64,000 nt of DNA. It comes from Veillonella sp. Its GTDB lineage: Bacteria; Bacillota; Negativicutes; Veillonellales; Veillonellaceae. How positions within the stretch are numbered: position 1 is the stretch's first letter; every line of letters begins with the position of its first letter. Below the pieces are notes generated by a model. That model was not told where the DNA came from, ran no database searches, and worked only from the letters and a program-made list of their open reading frames with translations. Below, one piece after another: positions 42,974 through 50,902 of this stretch. The stretch is taken from assembly GCF_018364065.1 (NCBI RefSeq), contig NZ_JAGZMO010000004.1, forward strand, positions 124,001 to 188,000, read 5' to 3'. The translations under genes were made by a program, and so were the position numbers.

Positions 42974-43399
42974 ATGGAGTACAATAGTATTGCTATTGGC
43001 CGTGCAGCGTTGCAGTTGGCCATAACAGAAACCAGGGAAAAAGAGCAGATTTTACGTAAAGAATTACAGGAAAAGGGGATCCGATCCGTAGCCGTTGATT
43101 TCGGCGGGCAGTTCGTGCAGTCCATTCCGAAAATCATTGAACACGCCGTAGTAGCGGCGCAGCGTCAAAAAGTAGTGGCTGATAACCATATCGGCGAAGG
43201 TGCTGTAATCGGAGCTACCCAGGAAGCGTTGGAACAGTTGAAGCGTAAAGCTATTGGCCTTAACGTGGGCGGTAAAATCGGCATTGCCCGATACCGCGAA
43301 CACATTAGCGTAGCCATTTACATTGGCGTTGGCATCTTGCACCTTAACGAAATCGCTGTGGCCATTGCACATCGAAGCTTGCCGGCGAATGAAGGTTAA
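42974..43399 (+). CDS. HutP family RNA-binding antiterminator-like protein
   Basis: A 141-residue protein with the overall pattern of HutP: an N-terminal IGRAALQLAITETREKE helix, a central GATQEALEQLKRKAIG segment (HutP: ATMEAL...), and a C-terminal YREHISVAIYIGVG...AIAHRSL. In B. subtilis HutP binds the hut mRNA with histidine and a divalent metal and prevents termination. Here no histidine-degradation gene is nearby. By eye (alignment from memory), the two metal-binding histidines before ATMEAL in HutP are Gly here, so ligand use may differ. GTAGGAGG precedes the ATG. It is monocistronic with its own promoter and terminator. Confidence 0.65.
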   Translation: MEYNSIAIGRAALQLAITETREKEQILRKELQEKGIRSVAVDFGGQFVQSIPKIIEHAVVAAQRQKVVADNHIGEGAVIGATQEALEQLKRKAIGLNVGGKIGIARYREHISVAIYIGVGILHLNEIAVAIAHRSLPANEG

Positions 43400-43457
43400 G
43401 GTATAACCGTTAAAGCATAATCGTTAAATCACAGTTGGAAAACCTAATAAATGAAGA

Positions 43458-43503
43458 TTAGAGACCTGAGGGGACTTGAGAGTGTTCCGGATGGTCTCTT
43501 TTA
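43458..43503 (+). terminator. Terminator after the HutP-like gene
   Basis: AGAGACC and GGTCTCT arms around a 26-nt partly structured loop, followed by TTTT. Confidence 0.7.
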
Positions 43504-43747
43504 ACGTGGGGGCGCTTATTTGTGAAAATTAGAAGCTATTTGAAACTATCGAATCTATCATTATTAGCACCAATAGACGAACAGGAGAATGCATCGGACG
43601 TTTTATTGATAATACAGATTTGACGACGGTTCAAAAAAATATAAGTTTAAAACTCTCCAAGTCCAATTTAAAAATATGTTATAATATTTAGATAGACAAA
43701 TTGACAGGATTTCCTAGTTACCAATAATTATCAAACGGAGAATAATA
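43504..43747. other. Gap before the first glycosyltransferase, with promoter
   Basis: No gene. An extended -10, TGTTATAAT (TATAAT at 43680-43685), lies about 60 bases before the GT8 gene. A TTGACA at 43701 has its possible -10 too near the ribosome-binding site to be used. Confidence 0.5.
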
Positions 43748-44767
43748 ATGAAAGAGTTTCCTTCCAATTTTTTTGAAGAAGCAAATTTTATAAAATCGAA
43801 AATAGATTATAATTTCCTTGACTTAAAGCCAGGTGAGCAGGCTTACCATGTGGCATATAATGTGAATGACGGCTTTATTCATATTATGGGCGCCTCCGTG
43901 GTATCTGTATTGGAAACCAACAAAGAACAACCGTTCGTTTTCCACCTTTTTACCGACGGATACAGTGAAGAAAACAGTAAGAAAATCGAACAGCTCGCTA
44001 AAGACTGGGGCTGTCGTTGCATTTTATATCATTTGGACATGAAGCCTTTTGAAGACTTTCATATCAAAGTAGCCCGTTTCTCACGCATTACCTATGGACG
44101 CATCTATATGCCGAAGGTGTTGAAAAAGTATACCGATCACTGCATTTACCTTGATGCGGATACTATGTGTTGTGGTTCTTTACGAGAACTTTGGGAATTG
44201 GATATGAATGGGGCAGCCATGGGGGCTGTTTCTGAGCATCCGGAAGCGGTTACTTATCGGGTCGGCTATTTGAATTTGAAAAATGGAAAATACTTCAATG
44301 ACGGCATTATGTTAATAGACATTAATCAGTGGGAAAAACAGGAAATCACAAAAAAAGCGTTTTCCTATCAGAACGAACCGCCAAAACGCTTTCTGGGACA
44401 AAGCCAGGACGTACTAAATTTAGTGTTTGACGGAACTAACTACTTCTTGCCGTCAAAATATAATCGCTCCGGCGGCGATCCGGAAGGTCAGGCGGACACT
44501 GTCATTACGCATTGGACAGGACGCCGGAAACCTTGGCAGATGGTCGTTACGGAACGCGATGCACAGTGGCGTATGTACAATGAAAAATCTCCGTGGGAAA
44601 CAATTACCAATATTCTGCCTATTAAAAAACCGGAGAATTATCACGACTTCCAGCAATGGGGCCGTTACCAGAAATCCTTGGGACATTATGGCAAATATTT
44701 ACAGGGAATGTTCTGGTATGCCGCACTTCGCACAGTGTATAAATTGGGTGGAAATAAGAAGAATTAA
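43748..44767 (+). CDS. Glycosyltransferase family 8 protein (LPS-type)
   Basis: A 339-residue GT8 enzyme, like the galactosyl- and glucosyltransferases of LPS core (RfaI/RfaJ). Features are AYHVAYNVNDGFIHIMGASV near residue 33, the conserved RITYGRIYMPKVL, the metal-binding DxD as YLDADTMCCGS (about 137), FNDGIMLIDI and the C-terminal ITHWTGRRKPW. It would add a hexose from a UDP-sugar to a lipid-linked glycan at the inner membrane. ACGGAG precedes the ATG. It is followed by ugd after 31 bases and is probably in one unit with it. Confidence 0.85.
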   Translation: MKEFPSNFFEEANFIKSKIDYNFLDLKPGEQAYHVAYNVNDGFIHIMGASVVSVLETNKEQPFVFHLFTDGYSEENSKKIEQLAKDWGCRCILYHLDMKPFEDFHIKVARFSRITYGRIYMPKVLKKYTDHCIYLDADTMCCGSLRELWELDMNGAAMGAVSEHPEAVTYRVGYLNLKNGKYFNDGIMLIDINQWEKQEITKKAFSYQNEPPKRFLGQSQDVLNLVFDGTNYFLPSKYNRSGGDPEGQADTVITHWTGRRKPWQMVVTERDAQWRMYNEKSPWETITNILPIKKPENYHDFQQWGRYQKSLGHYGKYLQGMFWYAALRTVYKLGGNKKN

Positions 44768-44798
44768 AAAATCGTAGAGAGATAAGAAGGAATAGATC

Positions 44799-45965
44799 AT
44801 GAAAATCGCAATTGCCGGGACCGGCTATGTAGGCTTATCCAACGGATTGCTGTTGGCGCAGCACAATGAGGTTGTGGCCTTGGATATTGTGCCGGAAAAA
44901 GTAAAACAATTGAATGAGGGCATATCCCCGATTATTGATAAAGAAATTTCGGAATACCTTAAACGGTCGGATATTAACTTTAAGGCAACATTGGATCCGA
45001 AAGAAGCATTTACAGATGCGATGTACATTATCATTTCTACGCCGACTAACTATGACCCGAAGAAAAACTTCTTTGATACGTCTTCTGTGGAAGCGGTGAT
45101 TGAAGAAGTGCTGGATATTAATCCAGATGCAATTATGATTATTAAATCAACGGTACCGGTTGGATTTACTGAAAAGATGCGTCACACATACAATACGGAA
45201 AATATTATTTTTTCACCGGAATTCTTGCGAGAAGGTAAGGCTTTGTATGATAATTTATATCCATCCCGCATCGTTGTAGGTGAACGTTCTGAACGAGCTA
45301 AAACATTTGCAAAACTCCTTCAAGACGGGGCATTGAAGAAAGACATTGATGTGCTGTTTACCGGTTCAACAGAAGCGGAAGCGATTAAGCTCTTTGCAAA
45401 CACCTACTTAGCATTGCGTGTGGCTTATTTCAATGAGTTGGATTCCTACGCTGAAATGCGCGGTCTGCACACGGATGAAATTATTCAAGGTGTCAGCTTG
45501 GATCCTCGTATTGGTGATTTTTATAACAATCCGTCATTCGGTTATGGCGGCTACTGCTTGCCGAAGGATACAAAACAGCTTTTGGCAAACTATCACGATG
45601 TACCACAGAATCTCATGTCCGCAATCGTGGAAGCGAACAGAACTCGTAAAGACCATATAGCGGATATGATTATTCAGAAACAACCGAATATTGTGGGCGT
45701 GTACCGCCTCACAATGAAGAGCGAGTCTGATAACTTCAGAGCGTCCGCTATCCAGGGCGTTATGAAGCGTATAAAAGCGAAAGGCATTGAAGTAGTAGTG
45801 TACGAACCAACGTTAGATGCTCCTGACTTCTTCAGATCGCGCGTTATTAAAGACTTGGACGAATTCAAGAAGGTCAGCGACGTTATTATTACAAATCGCT
45901 GGTCGAAAGAGCTAGACGATGTGGCGGATAAAGTATATACGAGAGATTTATTCGCTAGAGACTAA
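44799..45965 (+). CDS. ugd: UDP-glucose 6-dehydrogenase
   Basis: A 388-residue enzyme oxidising UDP-glucose to UDP-glucuronate with two NAD+. The N-terminal Rossmann motif is IAIAGTGYVGLSNGLLLA, followed by IISTPTNYDPKKNFFDTSSV, SPEFLREGKALYDNLYPSR and the catalytic-Cys region FGYGGYCLPKDTKQL. The length matches the short (Salmonella-type Ugd) form. Its substrate comes from GalU at 49970. Together with the next gene it supplies UDP-glucuronate and UDP-galacturonate for the polysaccharide. AAGAAGGA lies upstream. Confidence 0.95.
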   Translation: MKIAIAGTGYVGLSNGLLLAQHNEVVALDIVPEKVKQLNEGISPIIDKEISEYLKRSDINFKATLDPKEAFTDAMYIIISTPTNYDPKKNFFDTSSVEAVIEEVLDINPDAIMIIKSTVPVGFTEKMRHTYNTENIIFSPEFLREGKALYDNLYPSRIVVGERSERAKTFAKLLQDGALKKDIDVLFTGSTEAEAIKLFANTYLALRVAYFNELDSYAEMRGLHTDEIIQGVSLDPRIGDFYNNPSFGYGGYCLPKDTKQLLANYHDVPQNLMSAIVEANRTRKDHIADMIIQKQPNIVGVYRLTMKSESDNFRASAIQGVMKRIKAKGIEVVVYEPTLDAPDFFRSRVIKDLDEFKKVSDVIITNRWSKELDDVADKVYTRDLFARD

Positions 45966-46030
45966 CTTGATGAAGTGTGCTCAAGTTTTCTATTAATCGA
46001 TATGACATATTGGGAAAAGGATGTGAAGAG

Positions 46031-47038
46031 ATGGGGGCATACAATCCCTTTGATAATTCAAAAACAGTTCTTGTAACCGGAGCAGCCGGGTTTATCGGTT
46101 TTCATCTGGCACAACGTCTGTTGGAATTGGACGGAACGGTTATCGGCTTTGACAATGTGAACGACTATTATGATGTATCGCTCAAAGAAAGTCGTTTGGA
46201 AATTTTGGCGAAGTATCCAAAGTTTACCTTTATTAAAGGCGATTTGGCAGATAAAGTAGCTGTAGAAGCTATTTTTGATGAATATAAACCGGCTATTGTA
46301 GTGAATTTGGCAGCACAGGCCGGCGTTCGCTATAGTATCGATAATCCACAGGTGTATTTGGAGTCCAATATTATCGGCTTCTTCAATATTTTGGAAGCAT
46401 GCCGTCATCATGAAGTGGAGCACTTGCTTTTTGCCTCCAGTTCGTCTGTATATGGCAATCAGAAGAAAACCCCGTTCTCTACAGACGATAATGTGGATCA
46501 TCCAATCAGCTTCTACGCGGCAACTAAGAAGTCGAACGAGTTGATGGCGTATACATATAGCCATTTATATGGAATCCCGGCAACAGGACTGCGCTTCTTT
46601 ACTGTGTATGGCCCGTATGGCCGACCTGATATGGCGTATTTTAAATTTACCAATAAAATTTTCGAAGGTAAGGCCATTCAGATTTATAATGATGGTGACA
46701 TGTATCGCGATTTTACCTACGTGGATGACATTGTGGAAGGTATCGAGCATATGCTGAATAATCCACCGAAGGAAAATGAACAAGGCGATCGTTATAAGGT
46801 GTATAACATTGGCAATAATAAACCGGAAAAACTCATGCACTTCATTGACGTGTTAGAGCAGGCTATCGGCAAAACGGCTGTAAAAGAATATTTGCCTATG
46901 CAGCCGGGTGATGTGTATCAGACTTATGCCGATGTAAGTGAGTTGCAGAAAGACTTTGATTTTAAGCCGGCGACCTCTATTGAAGAGGGCATAGGGAAGT
47001 TTGCGGCATGGTATAAAGCGTATTACTCGATAAAATGA
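46031..47038 (+). CDS. NAD-dependent UDP-glucuronate 4-epimerase
   Basis: A 335-residue extended short-chain dehydrogenase/epimerase. It has VLVTGAAGFIGFHLAQRLLE for NAD, ASSSSVYGNQKKTPF with the catalytic Ser, YAATKKSNELM (YxxxK) and LRFFTVYGPYGRPDMA. This wording is typical of UDP-glucuronate 4-epimerases (Cap1J/GlaE-like). Its place directly after ugd supports conversion of UDP-glucuronate to UDP-galacturonate. The frame is open from 45977; AAAAGGA plus GAAGAG fit the ATG at 46031, which I use. Confidence 0.9.
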   Translation: MGAYNPFDNSKTVLVTGAAGFIGFHLAQRLLELDGTVIGFDNVNDYYDVSLKESRLEILAKYPKFTFIKGDLADKVAVEAIFDEYKPAIVVNLAAQAGVRYSIDNPQVYLESNIIGFFNILEACRHHEVEHLLFASSSSVYGNQKKTPFSTDDNVDHPISFYAATKKSNELMAYTYSHLYGIPATGLRFFTVYGPYGRPDMAYFKFTNKIFEGKAIQIYNDGDMYRDFTYVDDIVEGIEHMLNNPPKENEQGDRYKVYNIGNNKPEKLMHFIDVLEQAIGKTAVKEYLPMQPGDVYQTYADVSELQKDFDFKPATSIEEGIGKFAAWYKAYYSIK

Positions 47039-47074
47039 TTTTATATGTATGATTTTGATGATTTCCGGATAATA

Positions 47075-47083
47075 TGGTATAAT
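47075..47083 (+). promoter_or_regulatory. Extended -10 promoter before the GT2 gene
   Basis: TGGTATAAT (TATAAT at 47078-47083) within a short repeated GGTATAATAC/GGTACAATAT stretch, 80 bases before the gene. Confidence 0.45.
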
Positions 47084-47163
47084 ACGGTACAATATAGTGA
47101 AATTTAGGGGATTTCATTATACTAACTTATGAAGGTATTAGAGGTTGGCTTTAGGGAGGGTCA

Positions 47164-48156
47164 ATGGGGCCGGAATTATTATCAGTTATAGTTCCTGTAT
47201 ACAATTGTGAGCTATACTTAAGGGAATGTATTGAATCTTTATGTAATCAAACATATAAAAATCTTGAAATTATATTGATTAATGATGGGGCTACTGATAG
47301 AAGTCCGGATATTTGTGATGAGTATGCAAAAAAAGATATTCGTATTCAAGTAATTCATCAAGAAAATAAAGGTCTTAGTGCTGCCCGAAATAGGGGCATA
47401 GAGGTAAGTACAGCGAAATATATAACATTTGTGGATTCTGATGATTTCGTATTATTGGAAGCCTTTGAATTGTCAATGGACGCTGTTAAAAAACATAATT
47501 TGGATTTTGTTCGTTTTTTGGCGTACAGATCGGGAGACGGTAGTAGTGGTACCGGAGATGTTACGCTAAGTTTGGAAGATGAGTACGAGGAACGAATAAA
47601 AAAGTGTATAGCTAATAGCTGGGCAATAGCTTGGGGGAGAGTTTATCGGAAAGAACTTTGGGATAATATAAGATTTCCTGAAGGACGATTTTTCGAAGAC
47701 ACTTTTGTTGCACCTTATATAATAGAAAAGACTAAGCGCTGTGGAACAATAGAAAAAGAACTTTATTTTTATAGAAAAAATCCTTGCGGCATATGTAGTA
47801 CAAGTATATTTAATTCTAAAAAAAGATTTGACTACGTGTTGGCTTGTGAAGAATATTTGAAGTTTGCCATAGCAAAATCAGTATGTATAGAAGAAGCCAG
47901 AGGGGCTTTAATTAAGTCAATATTGTATTATTTGACTGCTTTTTATGGAGCTGATGACAAGAAAGACGAACGATTCGTTTATGCCACTGAGTTACTACGG
48001 GCGGAACTTAAATTACCTTATAATCGTCAGCGTTTGAATGGTAAATATCAAATATATATAAAGAGCTTTGACAAATTTGAATTTGTTCATTATGTAAGTG
48101 CTAAAGTATCACTATATGCCCAACTTATTAAGAGTTATATAAAATCGAACAAATAA
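47164..48156 (+). CDS. Family 2 glycosyltransferase
   Basis: A 330-residue GT2 (GT-A fold) enzyme. The start is LLSVIVPVYNCELYLRECIE, then IILINDGATDRSPDICDEY, NKGLSAARNRGIEVS and the DxD-type FVDSDDFV near residue 95. WGRVYRKELWDNIRFPEGRFFEDT is typical of polysaccharide GT2 enzymes such as those of capsule clusters. Donor and acceptor cannot be told. Composition is more AT-rich than the ugd genes before it, with AGA/ATA codons, a sign of separate acquisition. GGAGGGTCA precedes the ATG. It is separated from the infC leader by the promoter at 48171. Confidence 0.9.
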   Translation: MGPELLSVIVPVYNCELYLRECIESLCNQTYKNLEIILINDGATDRSPDICDEYAKKDIRIQVIHQENKGLSAARNRGIEVSTAKYITFVDSDDFVLLEAFELSMDAVKKHNLDFVRFLAYRSGDGSSGTGDVTLSLEDEYEERIKKCIANSWAIAWGRVYRKELWDNIRFPEGRFFEDTFVAPYIIEKTKRCGTIEKELYFYRKNPCGICSTSIFNSKKRFDYVLACEEYLKFAIAKSVCIEEARGALIKSILYYLTAFYGADDKKDERFVYATELLRAELKLPYNRQRLNGKYQIYIKSFDKFEFVHYVSAKVSLYAQLIKSYIKSNK

Positions 48157-48170
48157 TTTAATTTTTGTGG

Positions 48171-48199
48171 TTGACAAAGTATGTCTTAACAGATATACT
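48171..48199 (+). promoter_or_regulatory. Promoter of the infC operon
   Basis: TTGACA (48171-48176), a 17-bp spacer and TATACT (48194-48199). The transcript would start near 48206, giving a leader of about 215 nt. Confidence 0.85.
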
Positions 48200-48205
48200 A
48201 TTAAA

Positions 48206-48364
48206 GTACTCTTTTGAGAGATATAAGAAGTAGAGGCCATCCGCTTCTCACCTGTTATCACGAAGTAACGGGTTGTATAGAGTTATACACGCATAGCATT
48301 ATTTGTTGTGCTGTATAGAATGACTTAGCTCGTATCGGATGGCGTTATGCCATCCGTTTTTTTA
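48206..48364 (+). promoter_or_regulatory. infC-rpmI-rplT leader with terminator and alternative pairing
   Basis: GCCATCCG occurs at 48236-48243 and again at 48349-48356; the CGGATGGC at 48336-48343 can pair with either. Pairing with the near copy makes a terminator (CGGATGGC-GTTAT-GCCATCCG plus T-run). Pairing with the far copy would prevent it. Hairpins CCTGTTA/TAACGGG and GCATAGCA/TGTGCTGT-like lie between. This is the architecture of an L20-autoregulated leader. Confidence 0.8.
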
Positions 48365-48419
48365 TTATATATTACATAACATTTTAAATAACAAAGTATT
48401 GTACTTGGAGGTGACTGTT

Positions 48420-48932
48420 ATTAGTAAAGATACACCACGTATTAATGAAGAGATTCGCGCTCGCGAAATCCGTGTAGTAAGTGCTGACAATGAACAGCTG
48501 GGGATTATGACTGTTCGTGAAGCATTAGCGTTAGCTGAAGAACATCAGTTAGATTTAGTGGAAGTGGCACCAAACGGTAAACCACCTGTATGCCGTATTA
48601 TGAACTACGGTAAGTTCCGCTACGAACAACAGAAACGCGAAAAAGAAGCAAAGAAGAAACAGAAGACTTTCACTTTGAAAGAAGTAAAGCTTCGTCCACA
48701 TATTGAGGATCATGATTTCTACGTTAAAATGAAGAACGCTGCCAAATTCTTGGCAGACGGCAACAAAGTTAAAGTAACAATCATGTTCCGTGGCCGTGAA
48801 TTGAGCCATCCTGAATTAGGTCAAAATGTTTTAACCCGTTTCGCCAAAGAATTAGGCGAACAAGCTGTAGTAGAGAAAGACGCTAAGCTTGAAGGTCGAA
48901 ATATGACAATGATATTAGCAAAAAAAGGATAA
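48420..48932 (+). CDS. infC: Translation initiation factor IF-3
   Basis: A 170-residue IF-3, which binds the 30S subunit and proofreads start codons. The start is ISKDTPRINEEIRAREIRVV; the linker region LDLVEVAPNGKPPVCRIMNYGKFRYEQ is diagnostic, and the C-domain has VKVTIMFRGRELSHPELG. The start codon is taken as ATT at 48420: GGAGGTG (48407-48413) is correctly spaced for it and would cover the GTG at 48411. AUU starts on infC are known in E. coli and B. subtilis and allow IF-3 to limit its own synthesis. First gene of infC-rpmI-rplT. Confidence 0.95.
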   Translation: MSKDTPRINEEIRAREIRVVSADNEQLGIMTVREALALAEEHQLDLVEVAPNGKPPVCRIMNYGKFRYEQQKREKEAKKKQKTFTLKEVKLRPHIEDHDFYVKMKNAAKFLADGNKVKVTIMFRGRELSHPELGQNVLTRFAKELGEQAVVEKDAKLEGRNMTMILAKKG

Positions 48933-48952
48933 TTTGAGGAGGATAATTAATT

Positions 48953-49150
48953 ATGCCAAAGATTAAAACTCGCCGTGCAGCGGCTAAACGTTTTGCAGTA
49001 ACCGGTACCGGTGAATTTAAGCGTGCAAAAGCATTCAAGAGCCATATCTTGGAAAAGAAAGCTCCTGGTCGTAAACGCAATCTTCGCAAAGCTGCTTTAG
49101 TAAGTAAAGCTGACCACAAACGCGTTTCTAAATGCTTACCATACGCATAA
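48953..49150 (+). CDS. rpmI: 50S ribosomal protein L35
   Basis: A 65-residue basic protein, full length for L35 (MPKIKTRRAAAKRFAVTGTG, ending RVSKCLPYA). It is part of the large ribosomal subunit. GAGGAGG precedes the ATG. It lies 20 bases after infC and 34 before rplT, as in most bacteria. Confidence 0.97.
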   Translation: MPKIKTRRAAAKRFAVTGTGEFKRAKAFKSHILEKKAPGRKRNLRKAALVSKADHKRVSKCLPYA

Positions 49151-49184
49151 GTCGTTAATTTGTAGATAATGGAGGAAACATAGA

Positions 49185-49535
49185 ATGGCAAGAGTGAAAA
49201 AGGGCGTTACAGCTCATGCACGTCATAAGAAAATTTTAAAATTAGCTAAAGGTTACCGTGGTACTCGTAGCCGTTTGTTCAGAAAAGCAAACGAAACAGT
49301 AATGAAAGCCGGCTACTATGCTCGTCGTGACCGTCGTGCGAAAAAACGCGAATTCCGTAAATTGTTTATCGCTCGTATCAACGCAGCAAGCCGTATGAAC
49401 GGTTTAACTTACAGCCGTTTCATCGCAGGCTTAACTAAAGCAGGCGTTGCAGTTGACCGTAAAATGTTAGCTGACTTGGCAGTAAATGATGCAGCAGCAT
49501 TTGCTAAATTCGTAGAAATCGCTAAAAACGCTTAA
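49185..49535 (+). CDS. rplT: 50S ribosomal protein L20
   Basis: A 116-residue L20 (MARVKKGVTAHARHKKILKL, GYYARRDRRAKKREFRKLFI). L20 is needed for early assembly of the large subunit and in Firmicutes also binds the leader of its operon to reduce expression, which fits the leader at 48206. GGAGG precedes the ATG. A hairpin terminator follows. Confidence 0.97.
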   Translation: MARVKKGVTAHARHKKILKLAKGYRGTRSRLFRKANETVMKAGYYARRDRRAKKREFRKLFIARINAASRMNGLTYSRFIAGLTKAGVAVDRKMLADLAVNDAAAFAKFVEIAKNA

Positions 49536-49554
49536 TAACAAAATACAACTTATA

Positions 49555-49617
49555 AAACACCAATGAGAGAAGAGAACTTTGTATAAAGTTAGCTTTAATT
49601 ATTGGTGTTTTTTTTTT
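49555..49617 (+). terminator. Terminator of the infC operon
   Basis: AACACCAAT and ATTGGTGTT arms around a 36-nt loop with an internal ACTTTGTATAAAGT hairpin, then ten T residues. Confidence 0.85.
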
Positions 49618-49823
49618 ATATTTGAGGTGATAAGATATTCAAGTCACAACAAAATAATTTACATTAGATATAAAATAATTTGATTATATAGTTTAGCTAA
49701 ATGATAATAAAATGAAATTGAGTTATTCCTAGTTAAAAACTAGTGATTAAATAAGCAAATTCGAACGATAATAAAGAAGTATTAATATTAGTCTTAATAG
49801 TCAATGTTAAATTCATAGCTACA
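49618..49823. other. AT-rich gap between the infC operon and galU
   Basis: About 200 bases with no gene, RNA or clear repeat, very rich in A and T. It leads into the galU promoter. Confidence 0.6.
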
Positions 49824-49832
49824 TGTTATAAT
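49824..49832 (+). promoter_or_regulatory. Extended -10 promoter of the galU-polysaccharide cluster
   Basis: TGTTATAAT (TATAAT at 49827-49832) without a good -35. The leader before galU would be about 130 nt. Confidence 0.55.
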
Positions 49833-49969
49833 GAAATAATGTGATAATTATTGATGGAGTGTTTGCGGCTGTTATAAAGTTAAAGCAAAAAGGTTTATGT
49901 ATTAATTTATTTAGAAAGAGCAGCTAGTACACTATTAAAATACCATGTTTTAAGGTGAGGTGCCCTGTT

Positions 49970-50839
49970 ATGTCAAAAGTAAGAAAAGCTGTTATCCCTG
50001 CAGCTGGTTTTGGAACACGTTTTTTACCGGCAACGAAAGTTCAACCGAAGGAAATGCTTCCTATTGTTGATACACCGGCTATCCAGTACATTGTGGAAGA
50101 AGCGTTAGCGTCCGGAATTGAAGAAATCTTAATTATTACTGGTCGTAATAAGAGAGCCATTGAAGATCATTTTGACACGAGTGTTGAGTTGGAGCAATTG
50201 TTGCAACAGCAGGGAAAGAAAAAGCAATTAGACATGGTGCGCAGATTAGCAGATGTGAAGACTCATTTTATCAGACAGAAAGCACCACGTGGACTGGGTG
50301 ATGCTATTTATTGTGCCAAGGCTTTTGTAGAAAATGAACCGTTTGCAGTTCTGCTTGGTGATGATGTAGTGTACAATCCGGAGTATCCTTGTTTAAAACA
50401 GCTTGTTGATGTTTATAATGTACATAATGGGGTTGTACTAGGAACACAGCGTGTGCCGGAAGAACGTATTAGTTCGTATGGTATTATCTCAGGTGATATG
50501 ATTGAGGATAACTTGTATAAAGTAAACGGGCTTGTAGAAAAACCAAAAAAGGAGTTAGCGCCATCAAATTTAGCTGTATTAGGACGTTACATATTAACTC
50601 CTGAAATATTTGAAGCGTTAGAAAATACTCCTTTAGATGCGGGAAATGAGTTACAACTTACAGATGCTATTGCACAATTGAATGGTTCTGTATATGCACT
50701 AGCTTATGATGGTATTCGATATGATATTGGTAATCGCTTGGGGTATTTAAAGGCGATGATTGAATTCGGATTACGCCATGAATTAACAGGTAAAGGATTA
50801 AGAGAGTATTTAATGAAGTTAGATATTTCTTCATTTTAA
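49970..50839 (+). CDS. galU: UTP-glucose-1-phosphate uridylyltransferase
   Basis: A 289-residue nucleotidyltransferase making UDP-glucose. The signature AVIPAAGFGTRFLPATKVQP is at residues 7-26, then VEKPKKELAPSNLAVLGRYI and a C-terminal YDIGNRLGYLKAMIEFGL. It feeds Ugd (44799) and the glucosyltransferases. The frame is open from 49955 (GTG), but GAGGTG (49957-49962) fits ATG 49970. It begins a long run of polysaccharide genes to 63442 with few gaps. Confidence 0.95.
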   Translation: MSKVRKAVIPAAGFGTRFLPATKVQPKEMLPIVDTPAIQYIVEEALASGIEEILIITGRNKRAIEDHFDTSVELEQLLQQQGKKKQLDMVRRLADVKTHFIRQKAPRGLGDAIYCAKAFVENEPFAVLLGDDVVYNPEYPCLKQLVDVYNVHNGVVLGTQRVPEERISSYGIISGDMIEDNLYKVNGLVEKPKKELAPSNLAVLGRYILTPEIFEALENTPLDAGNELQLTDAIAQLNGSVYALAYDGIRYDIGNRLGYLKAMIEFGLRHELTGKGLREYLMKLDISSF

Positions 50840-50902
50840 GTATACATCTATTTTTTATCTAGGATTATGTCGCGGAAAAACAAGGAAAGGGTTTGCTATG
50901 CT

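Noticed and set aside
43701..43730. TTGACA promoter directly before the GT8 gene
   Set aside because: Its possible -10 (TAATTA) would place the transcript start inside the ribosome-binding site.
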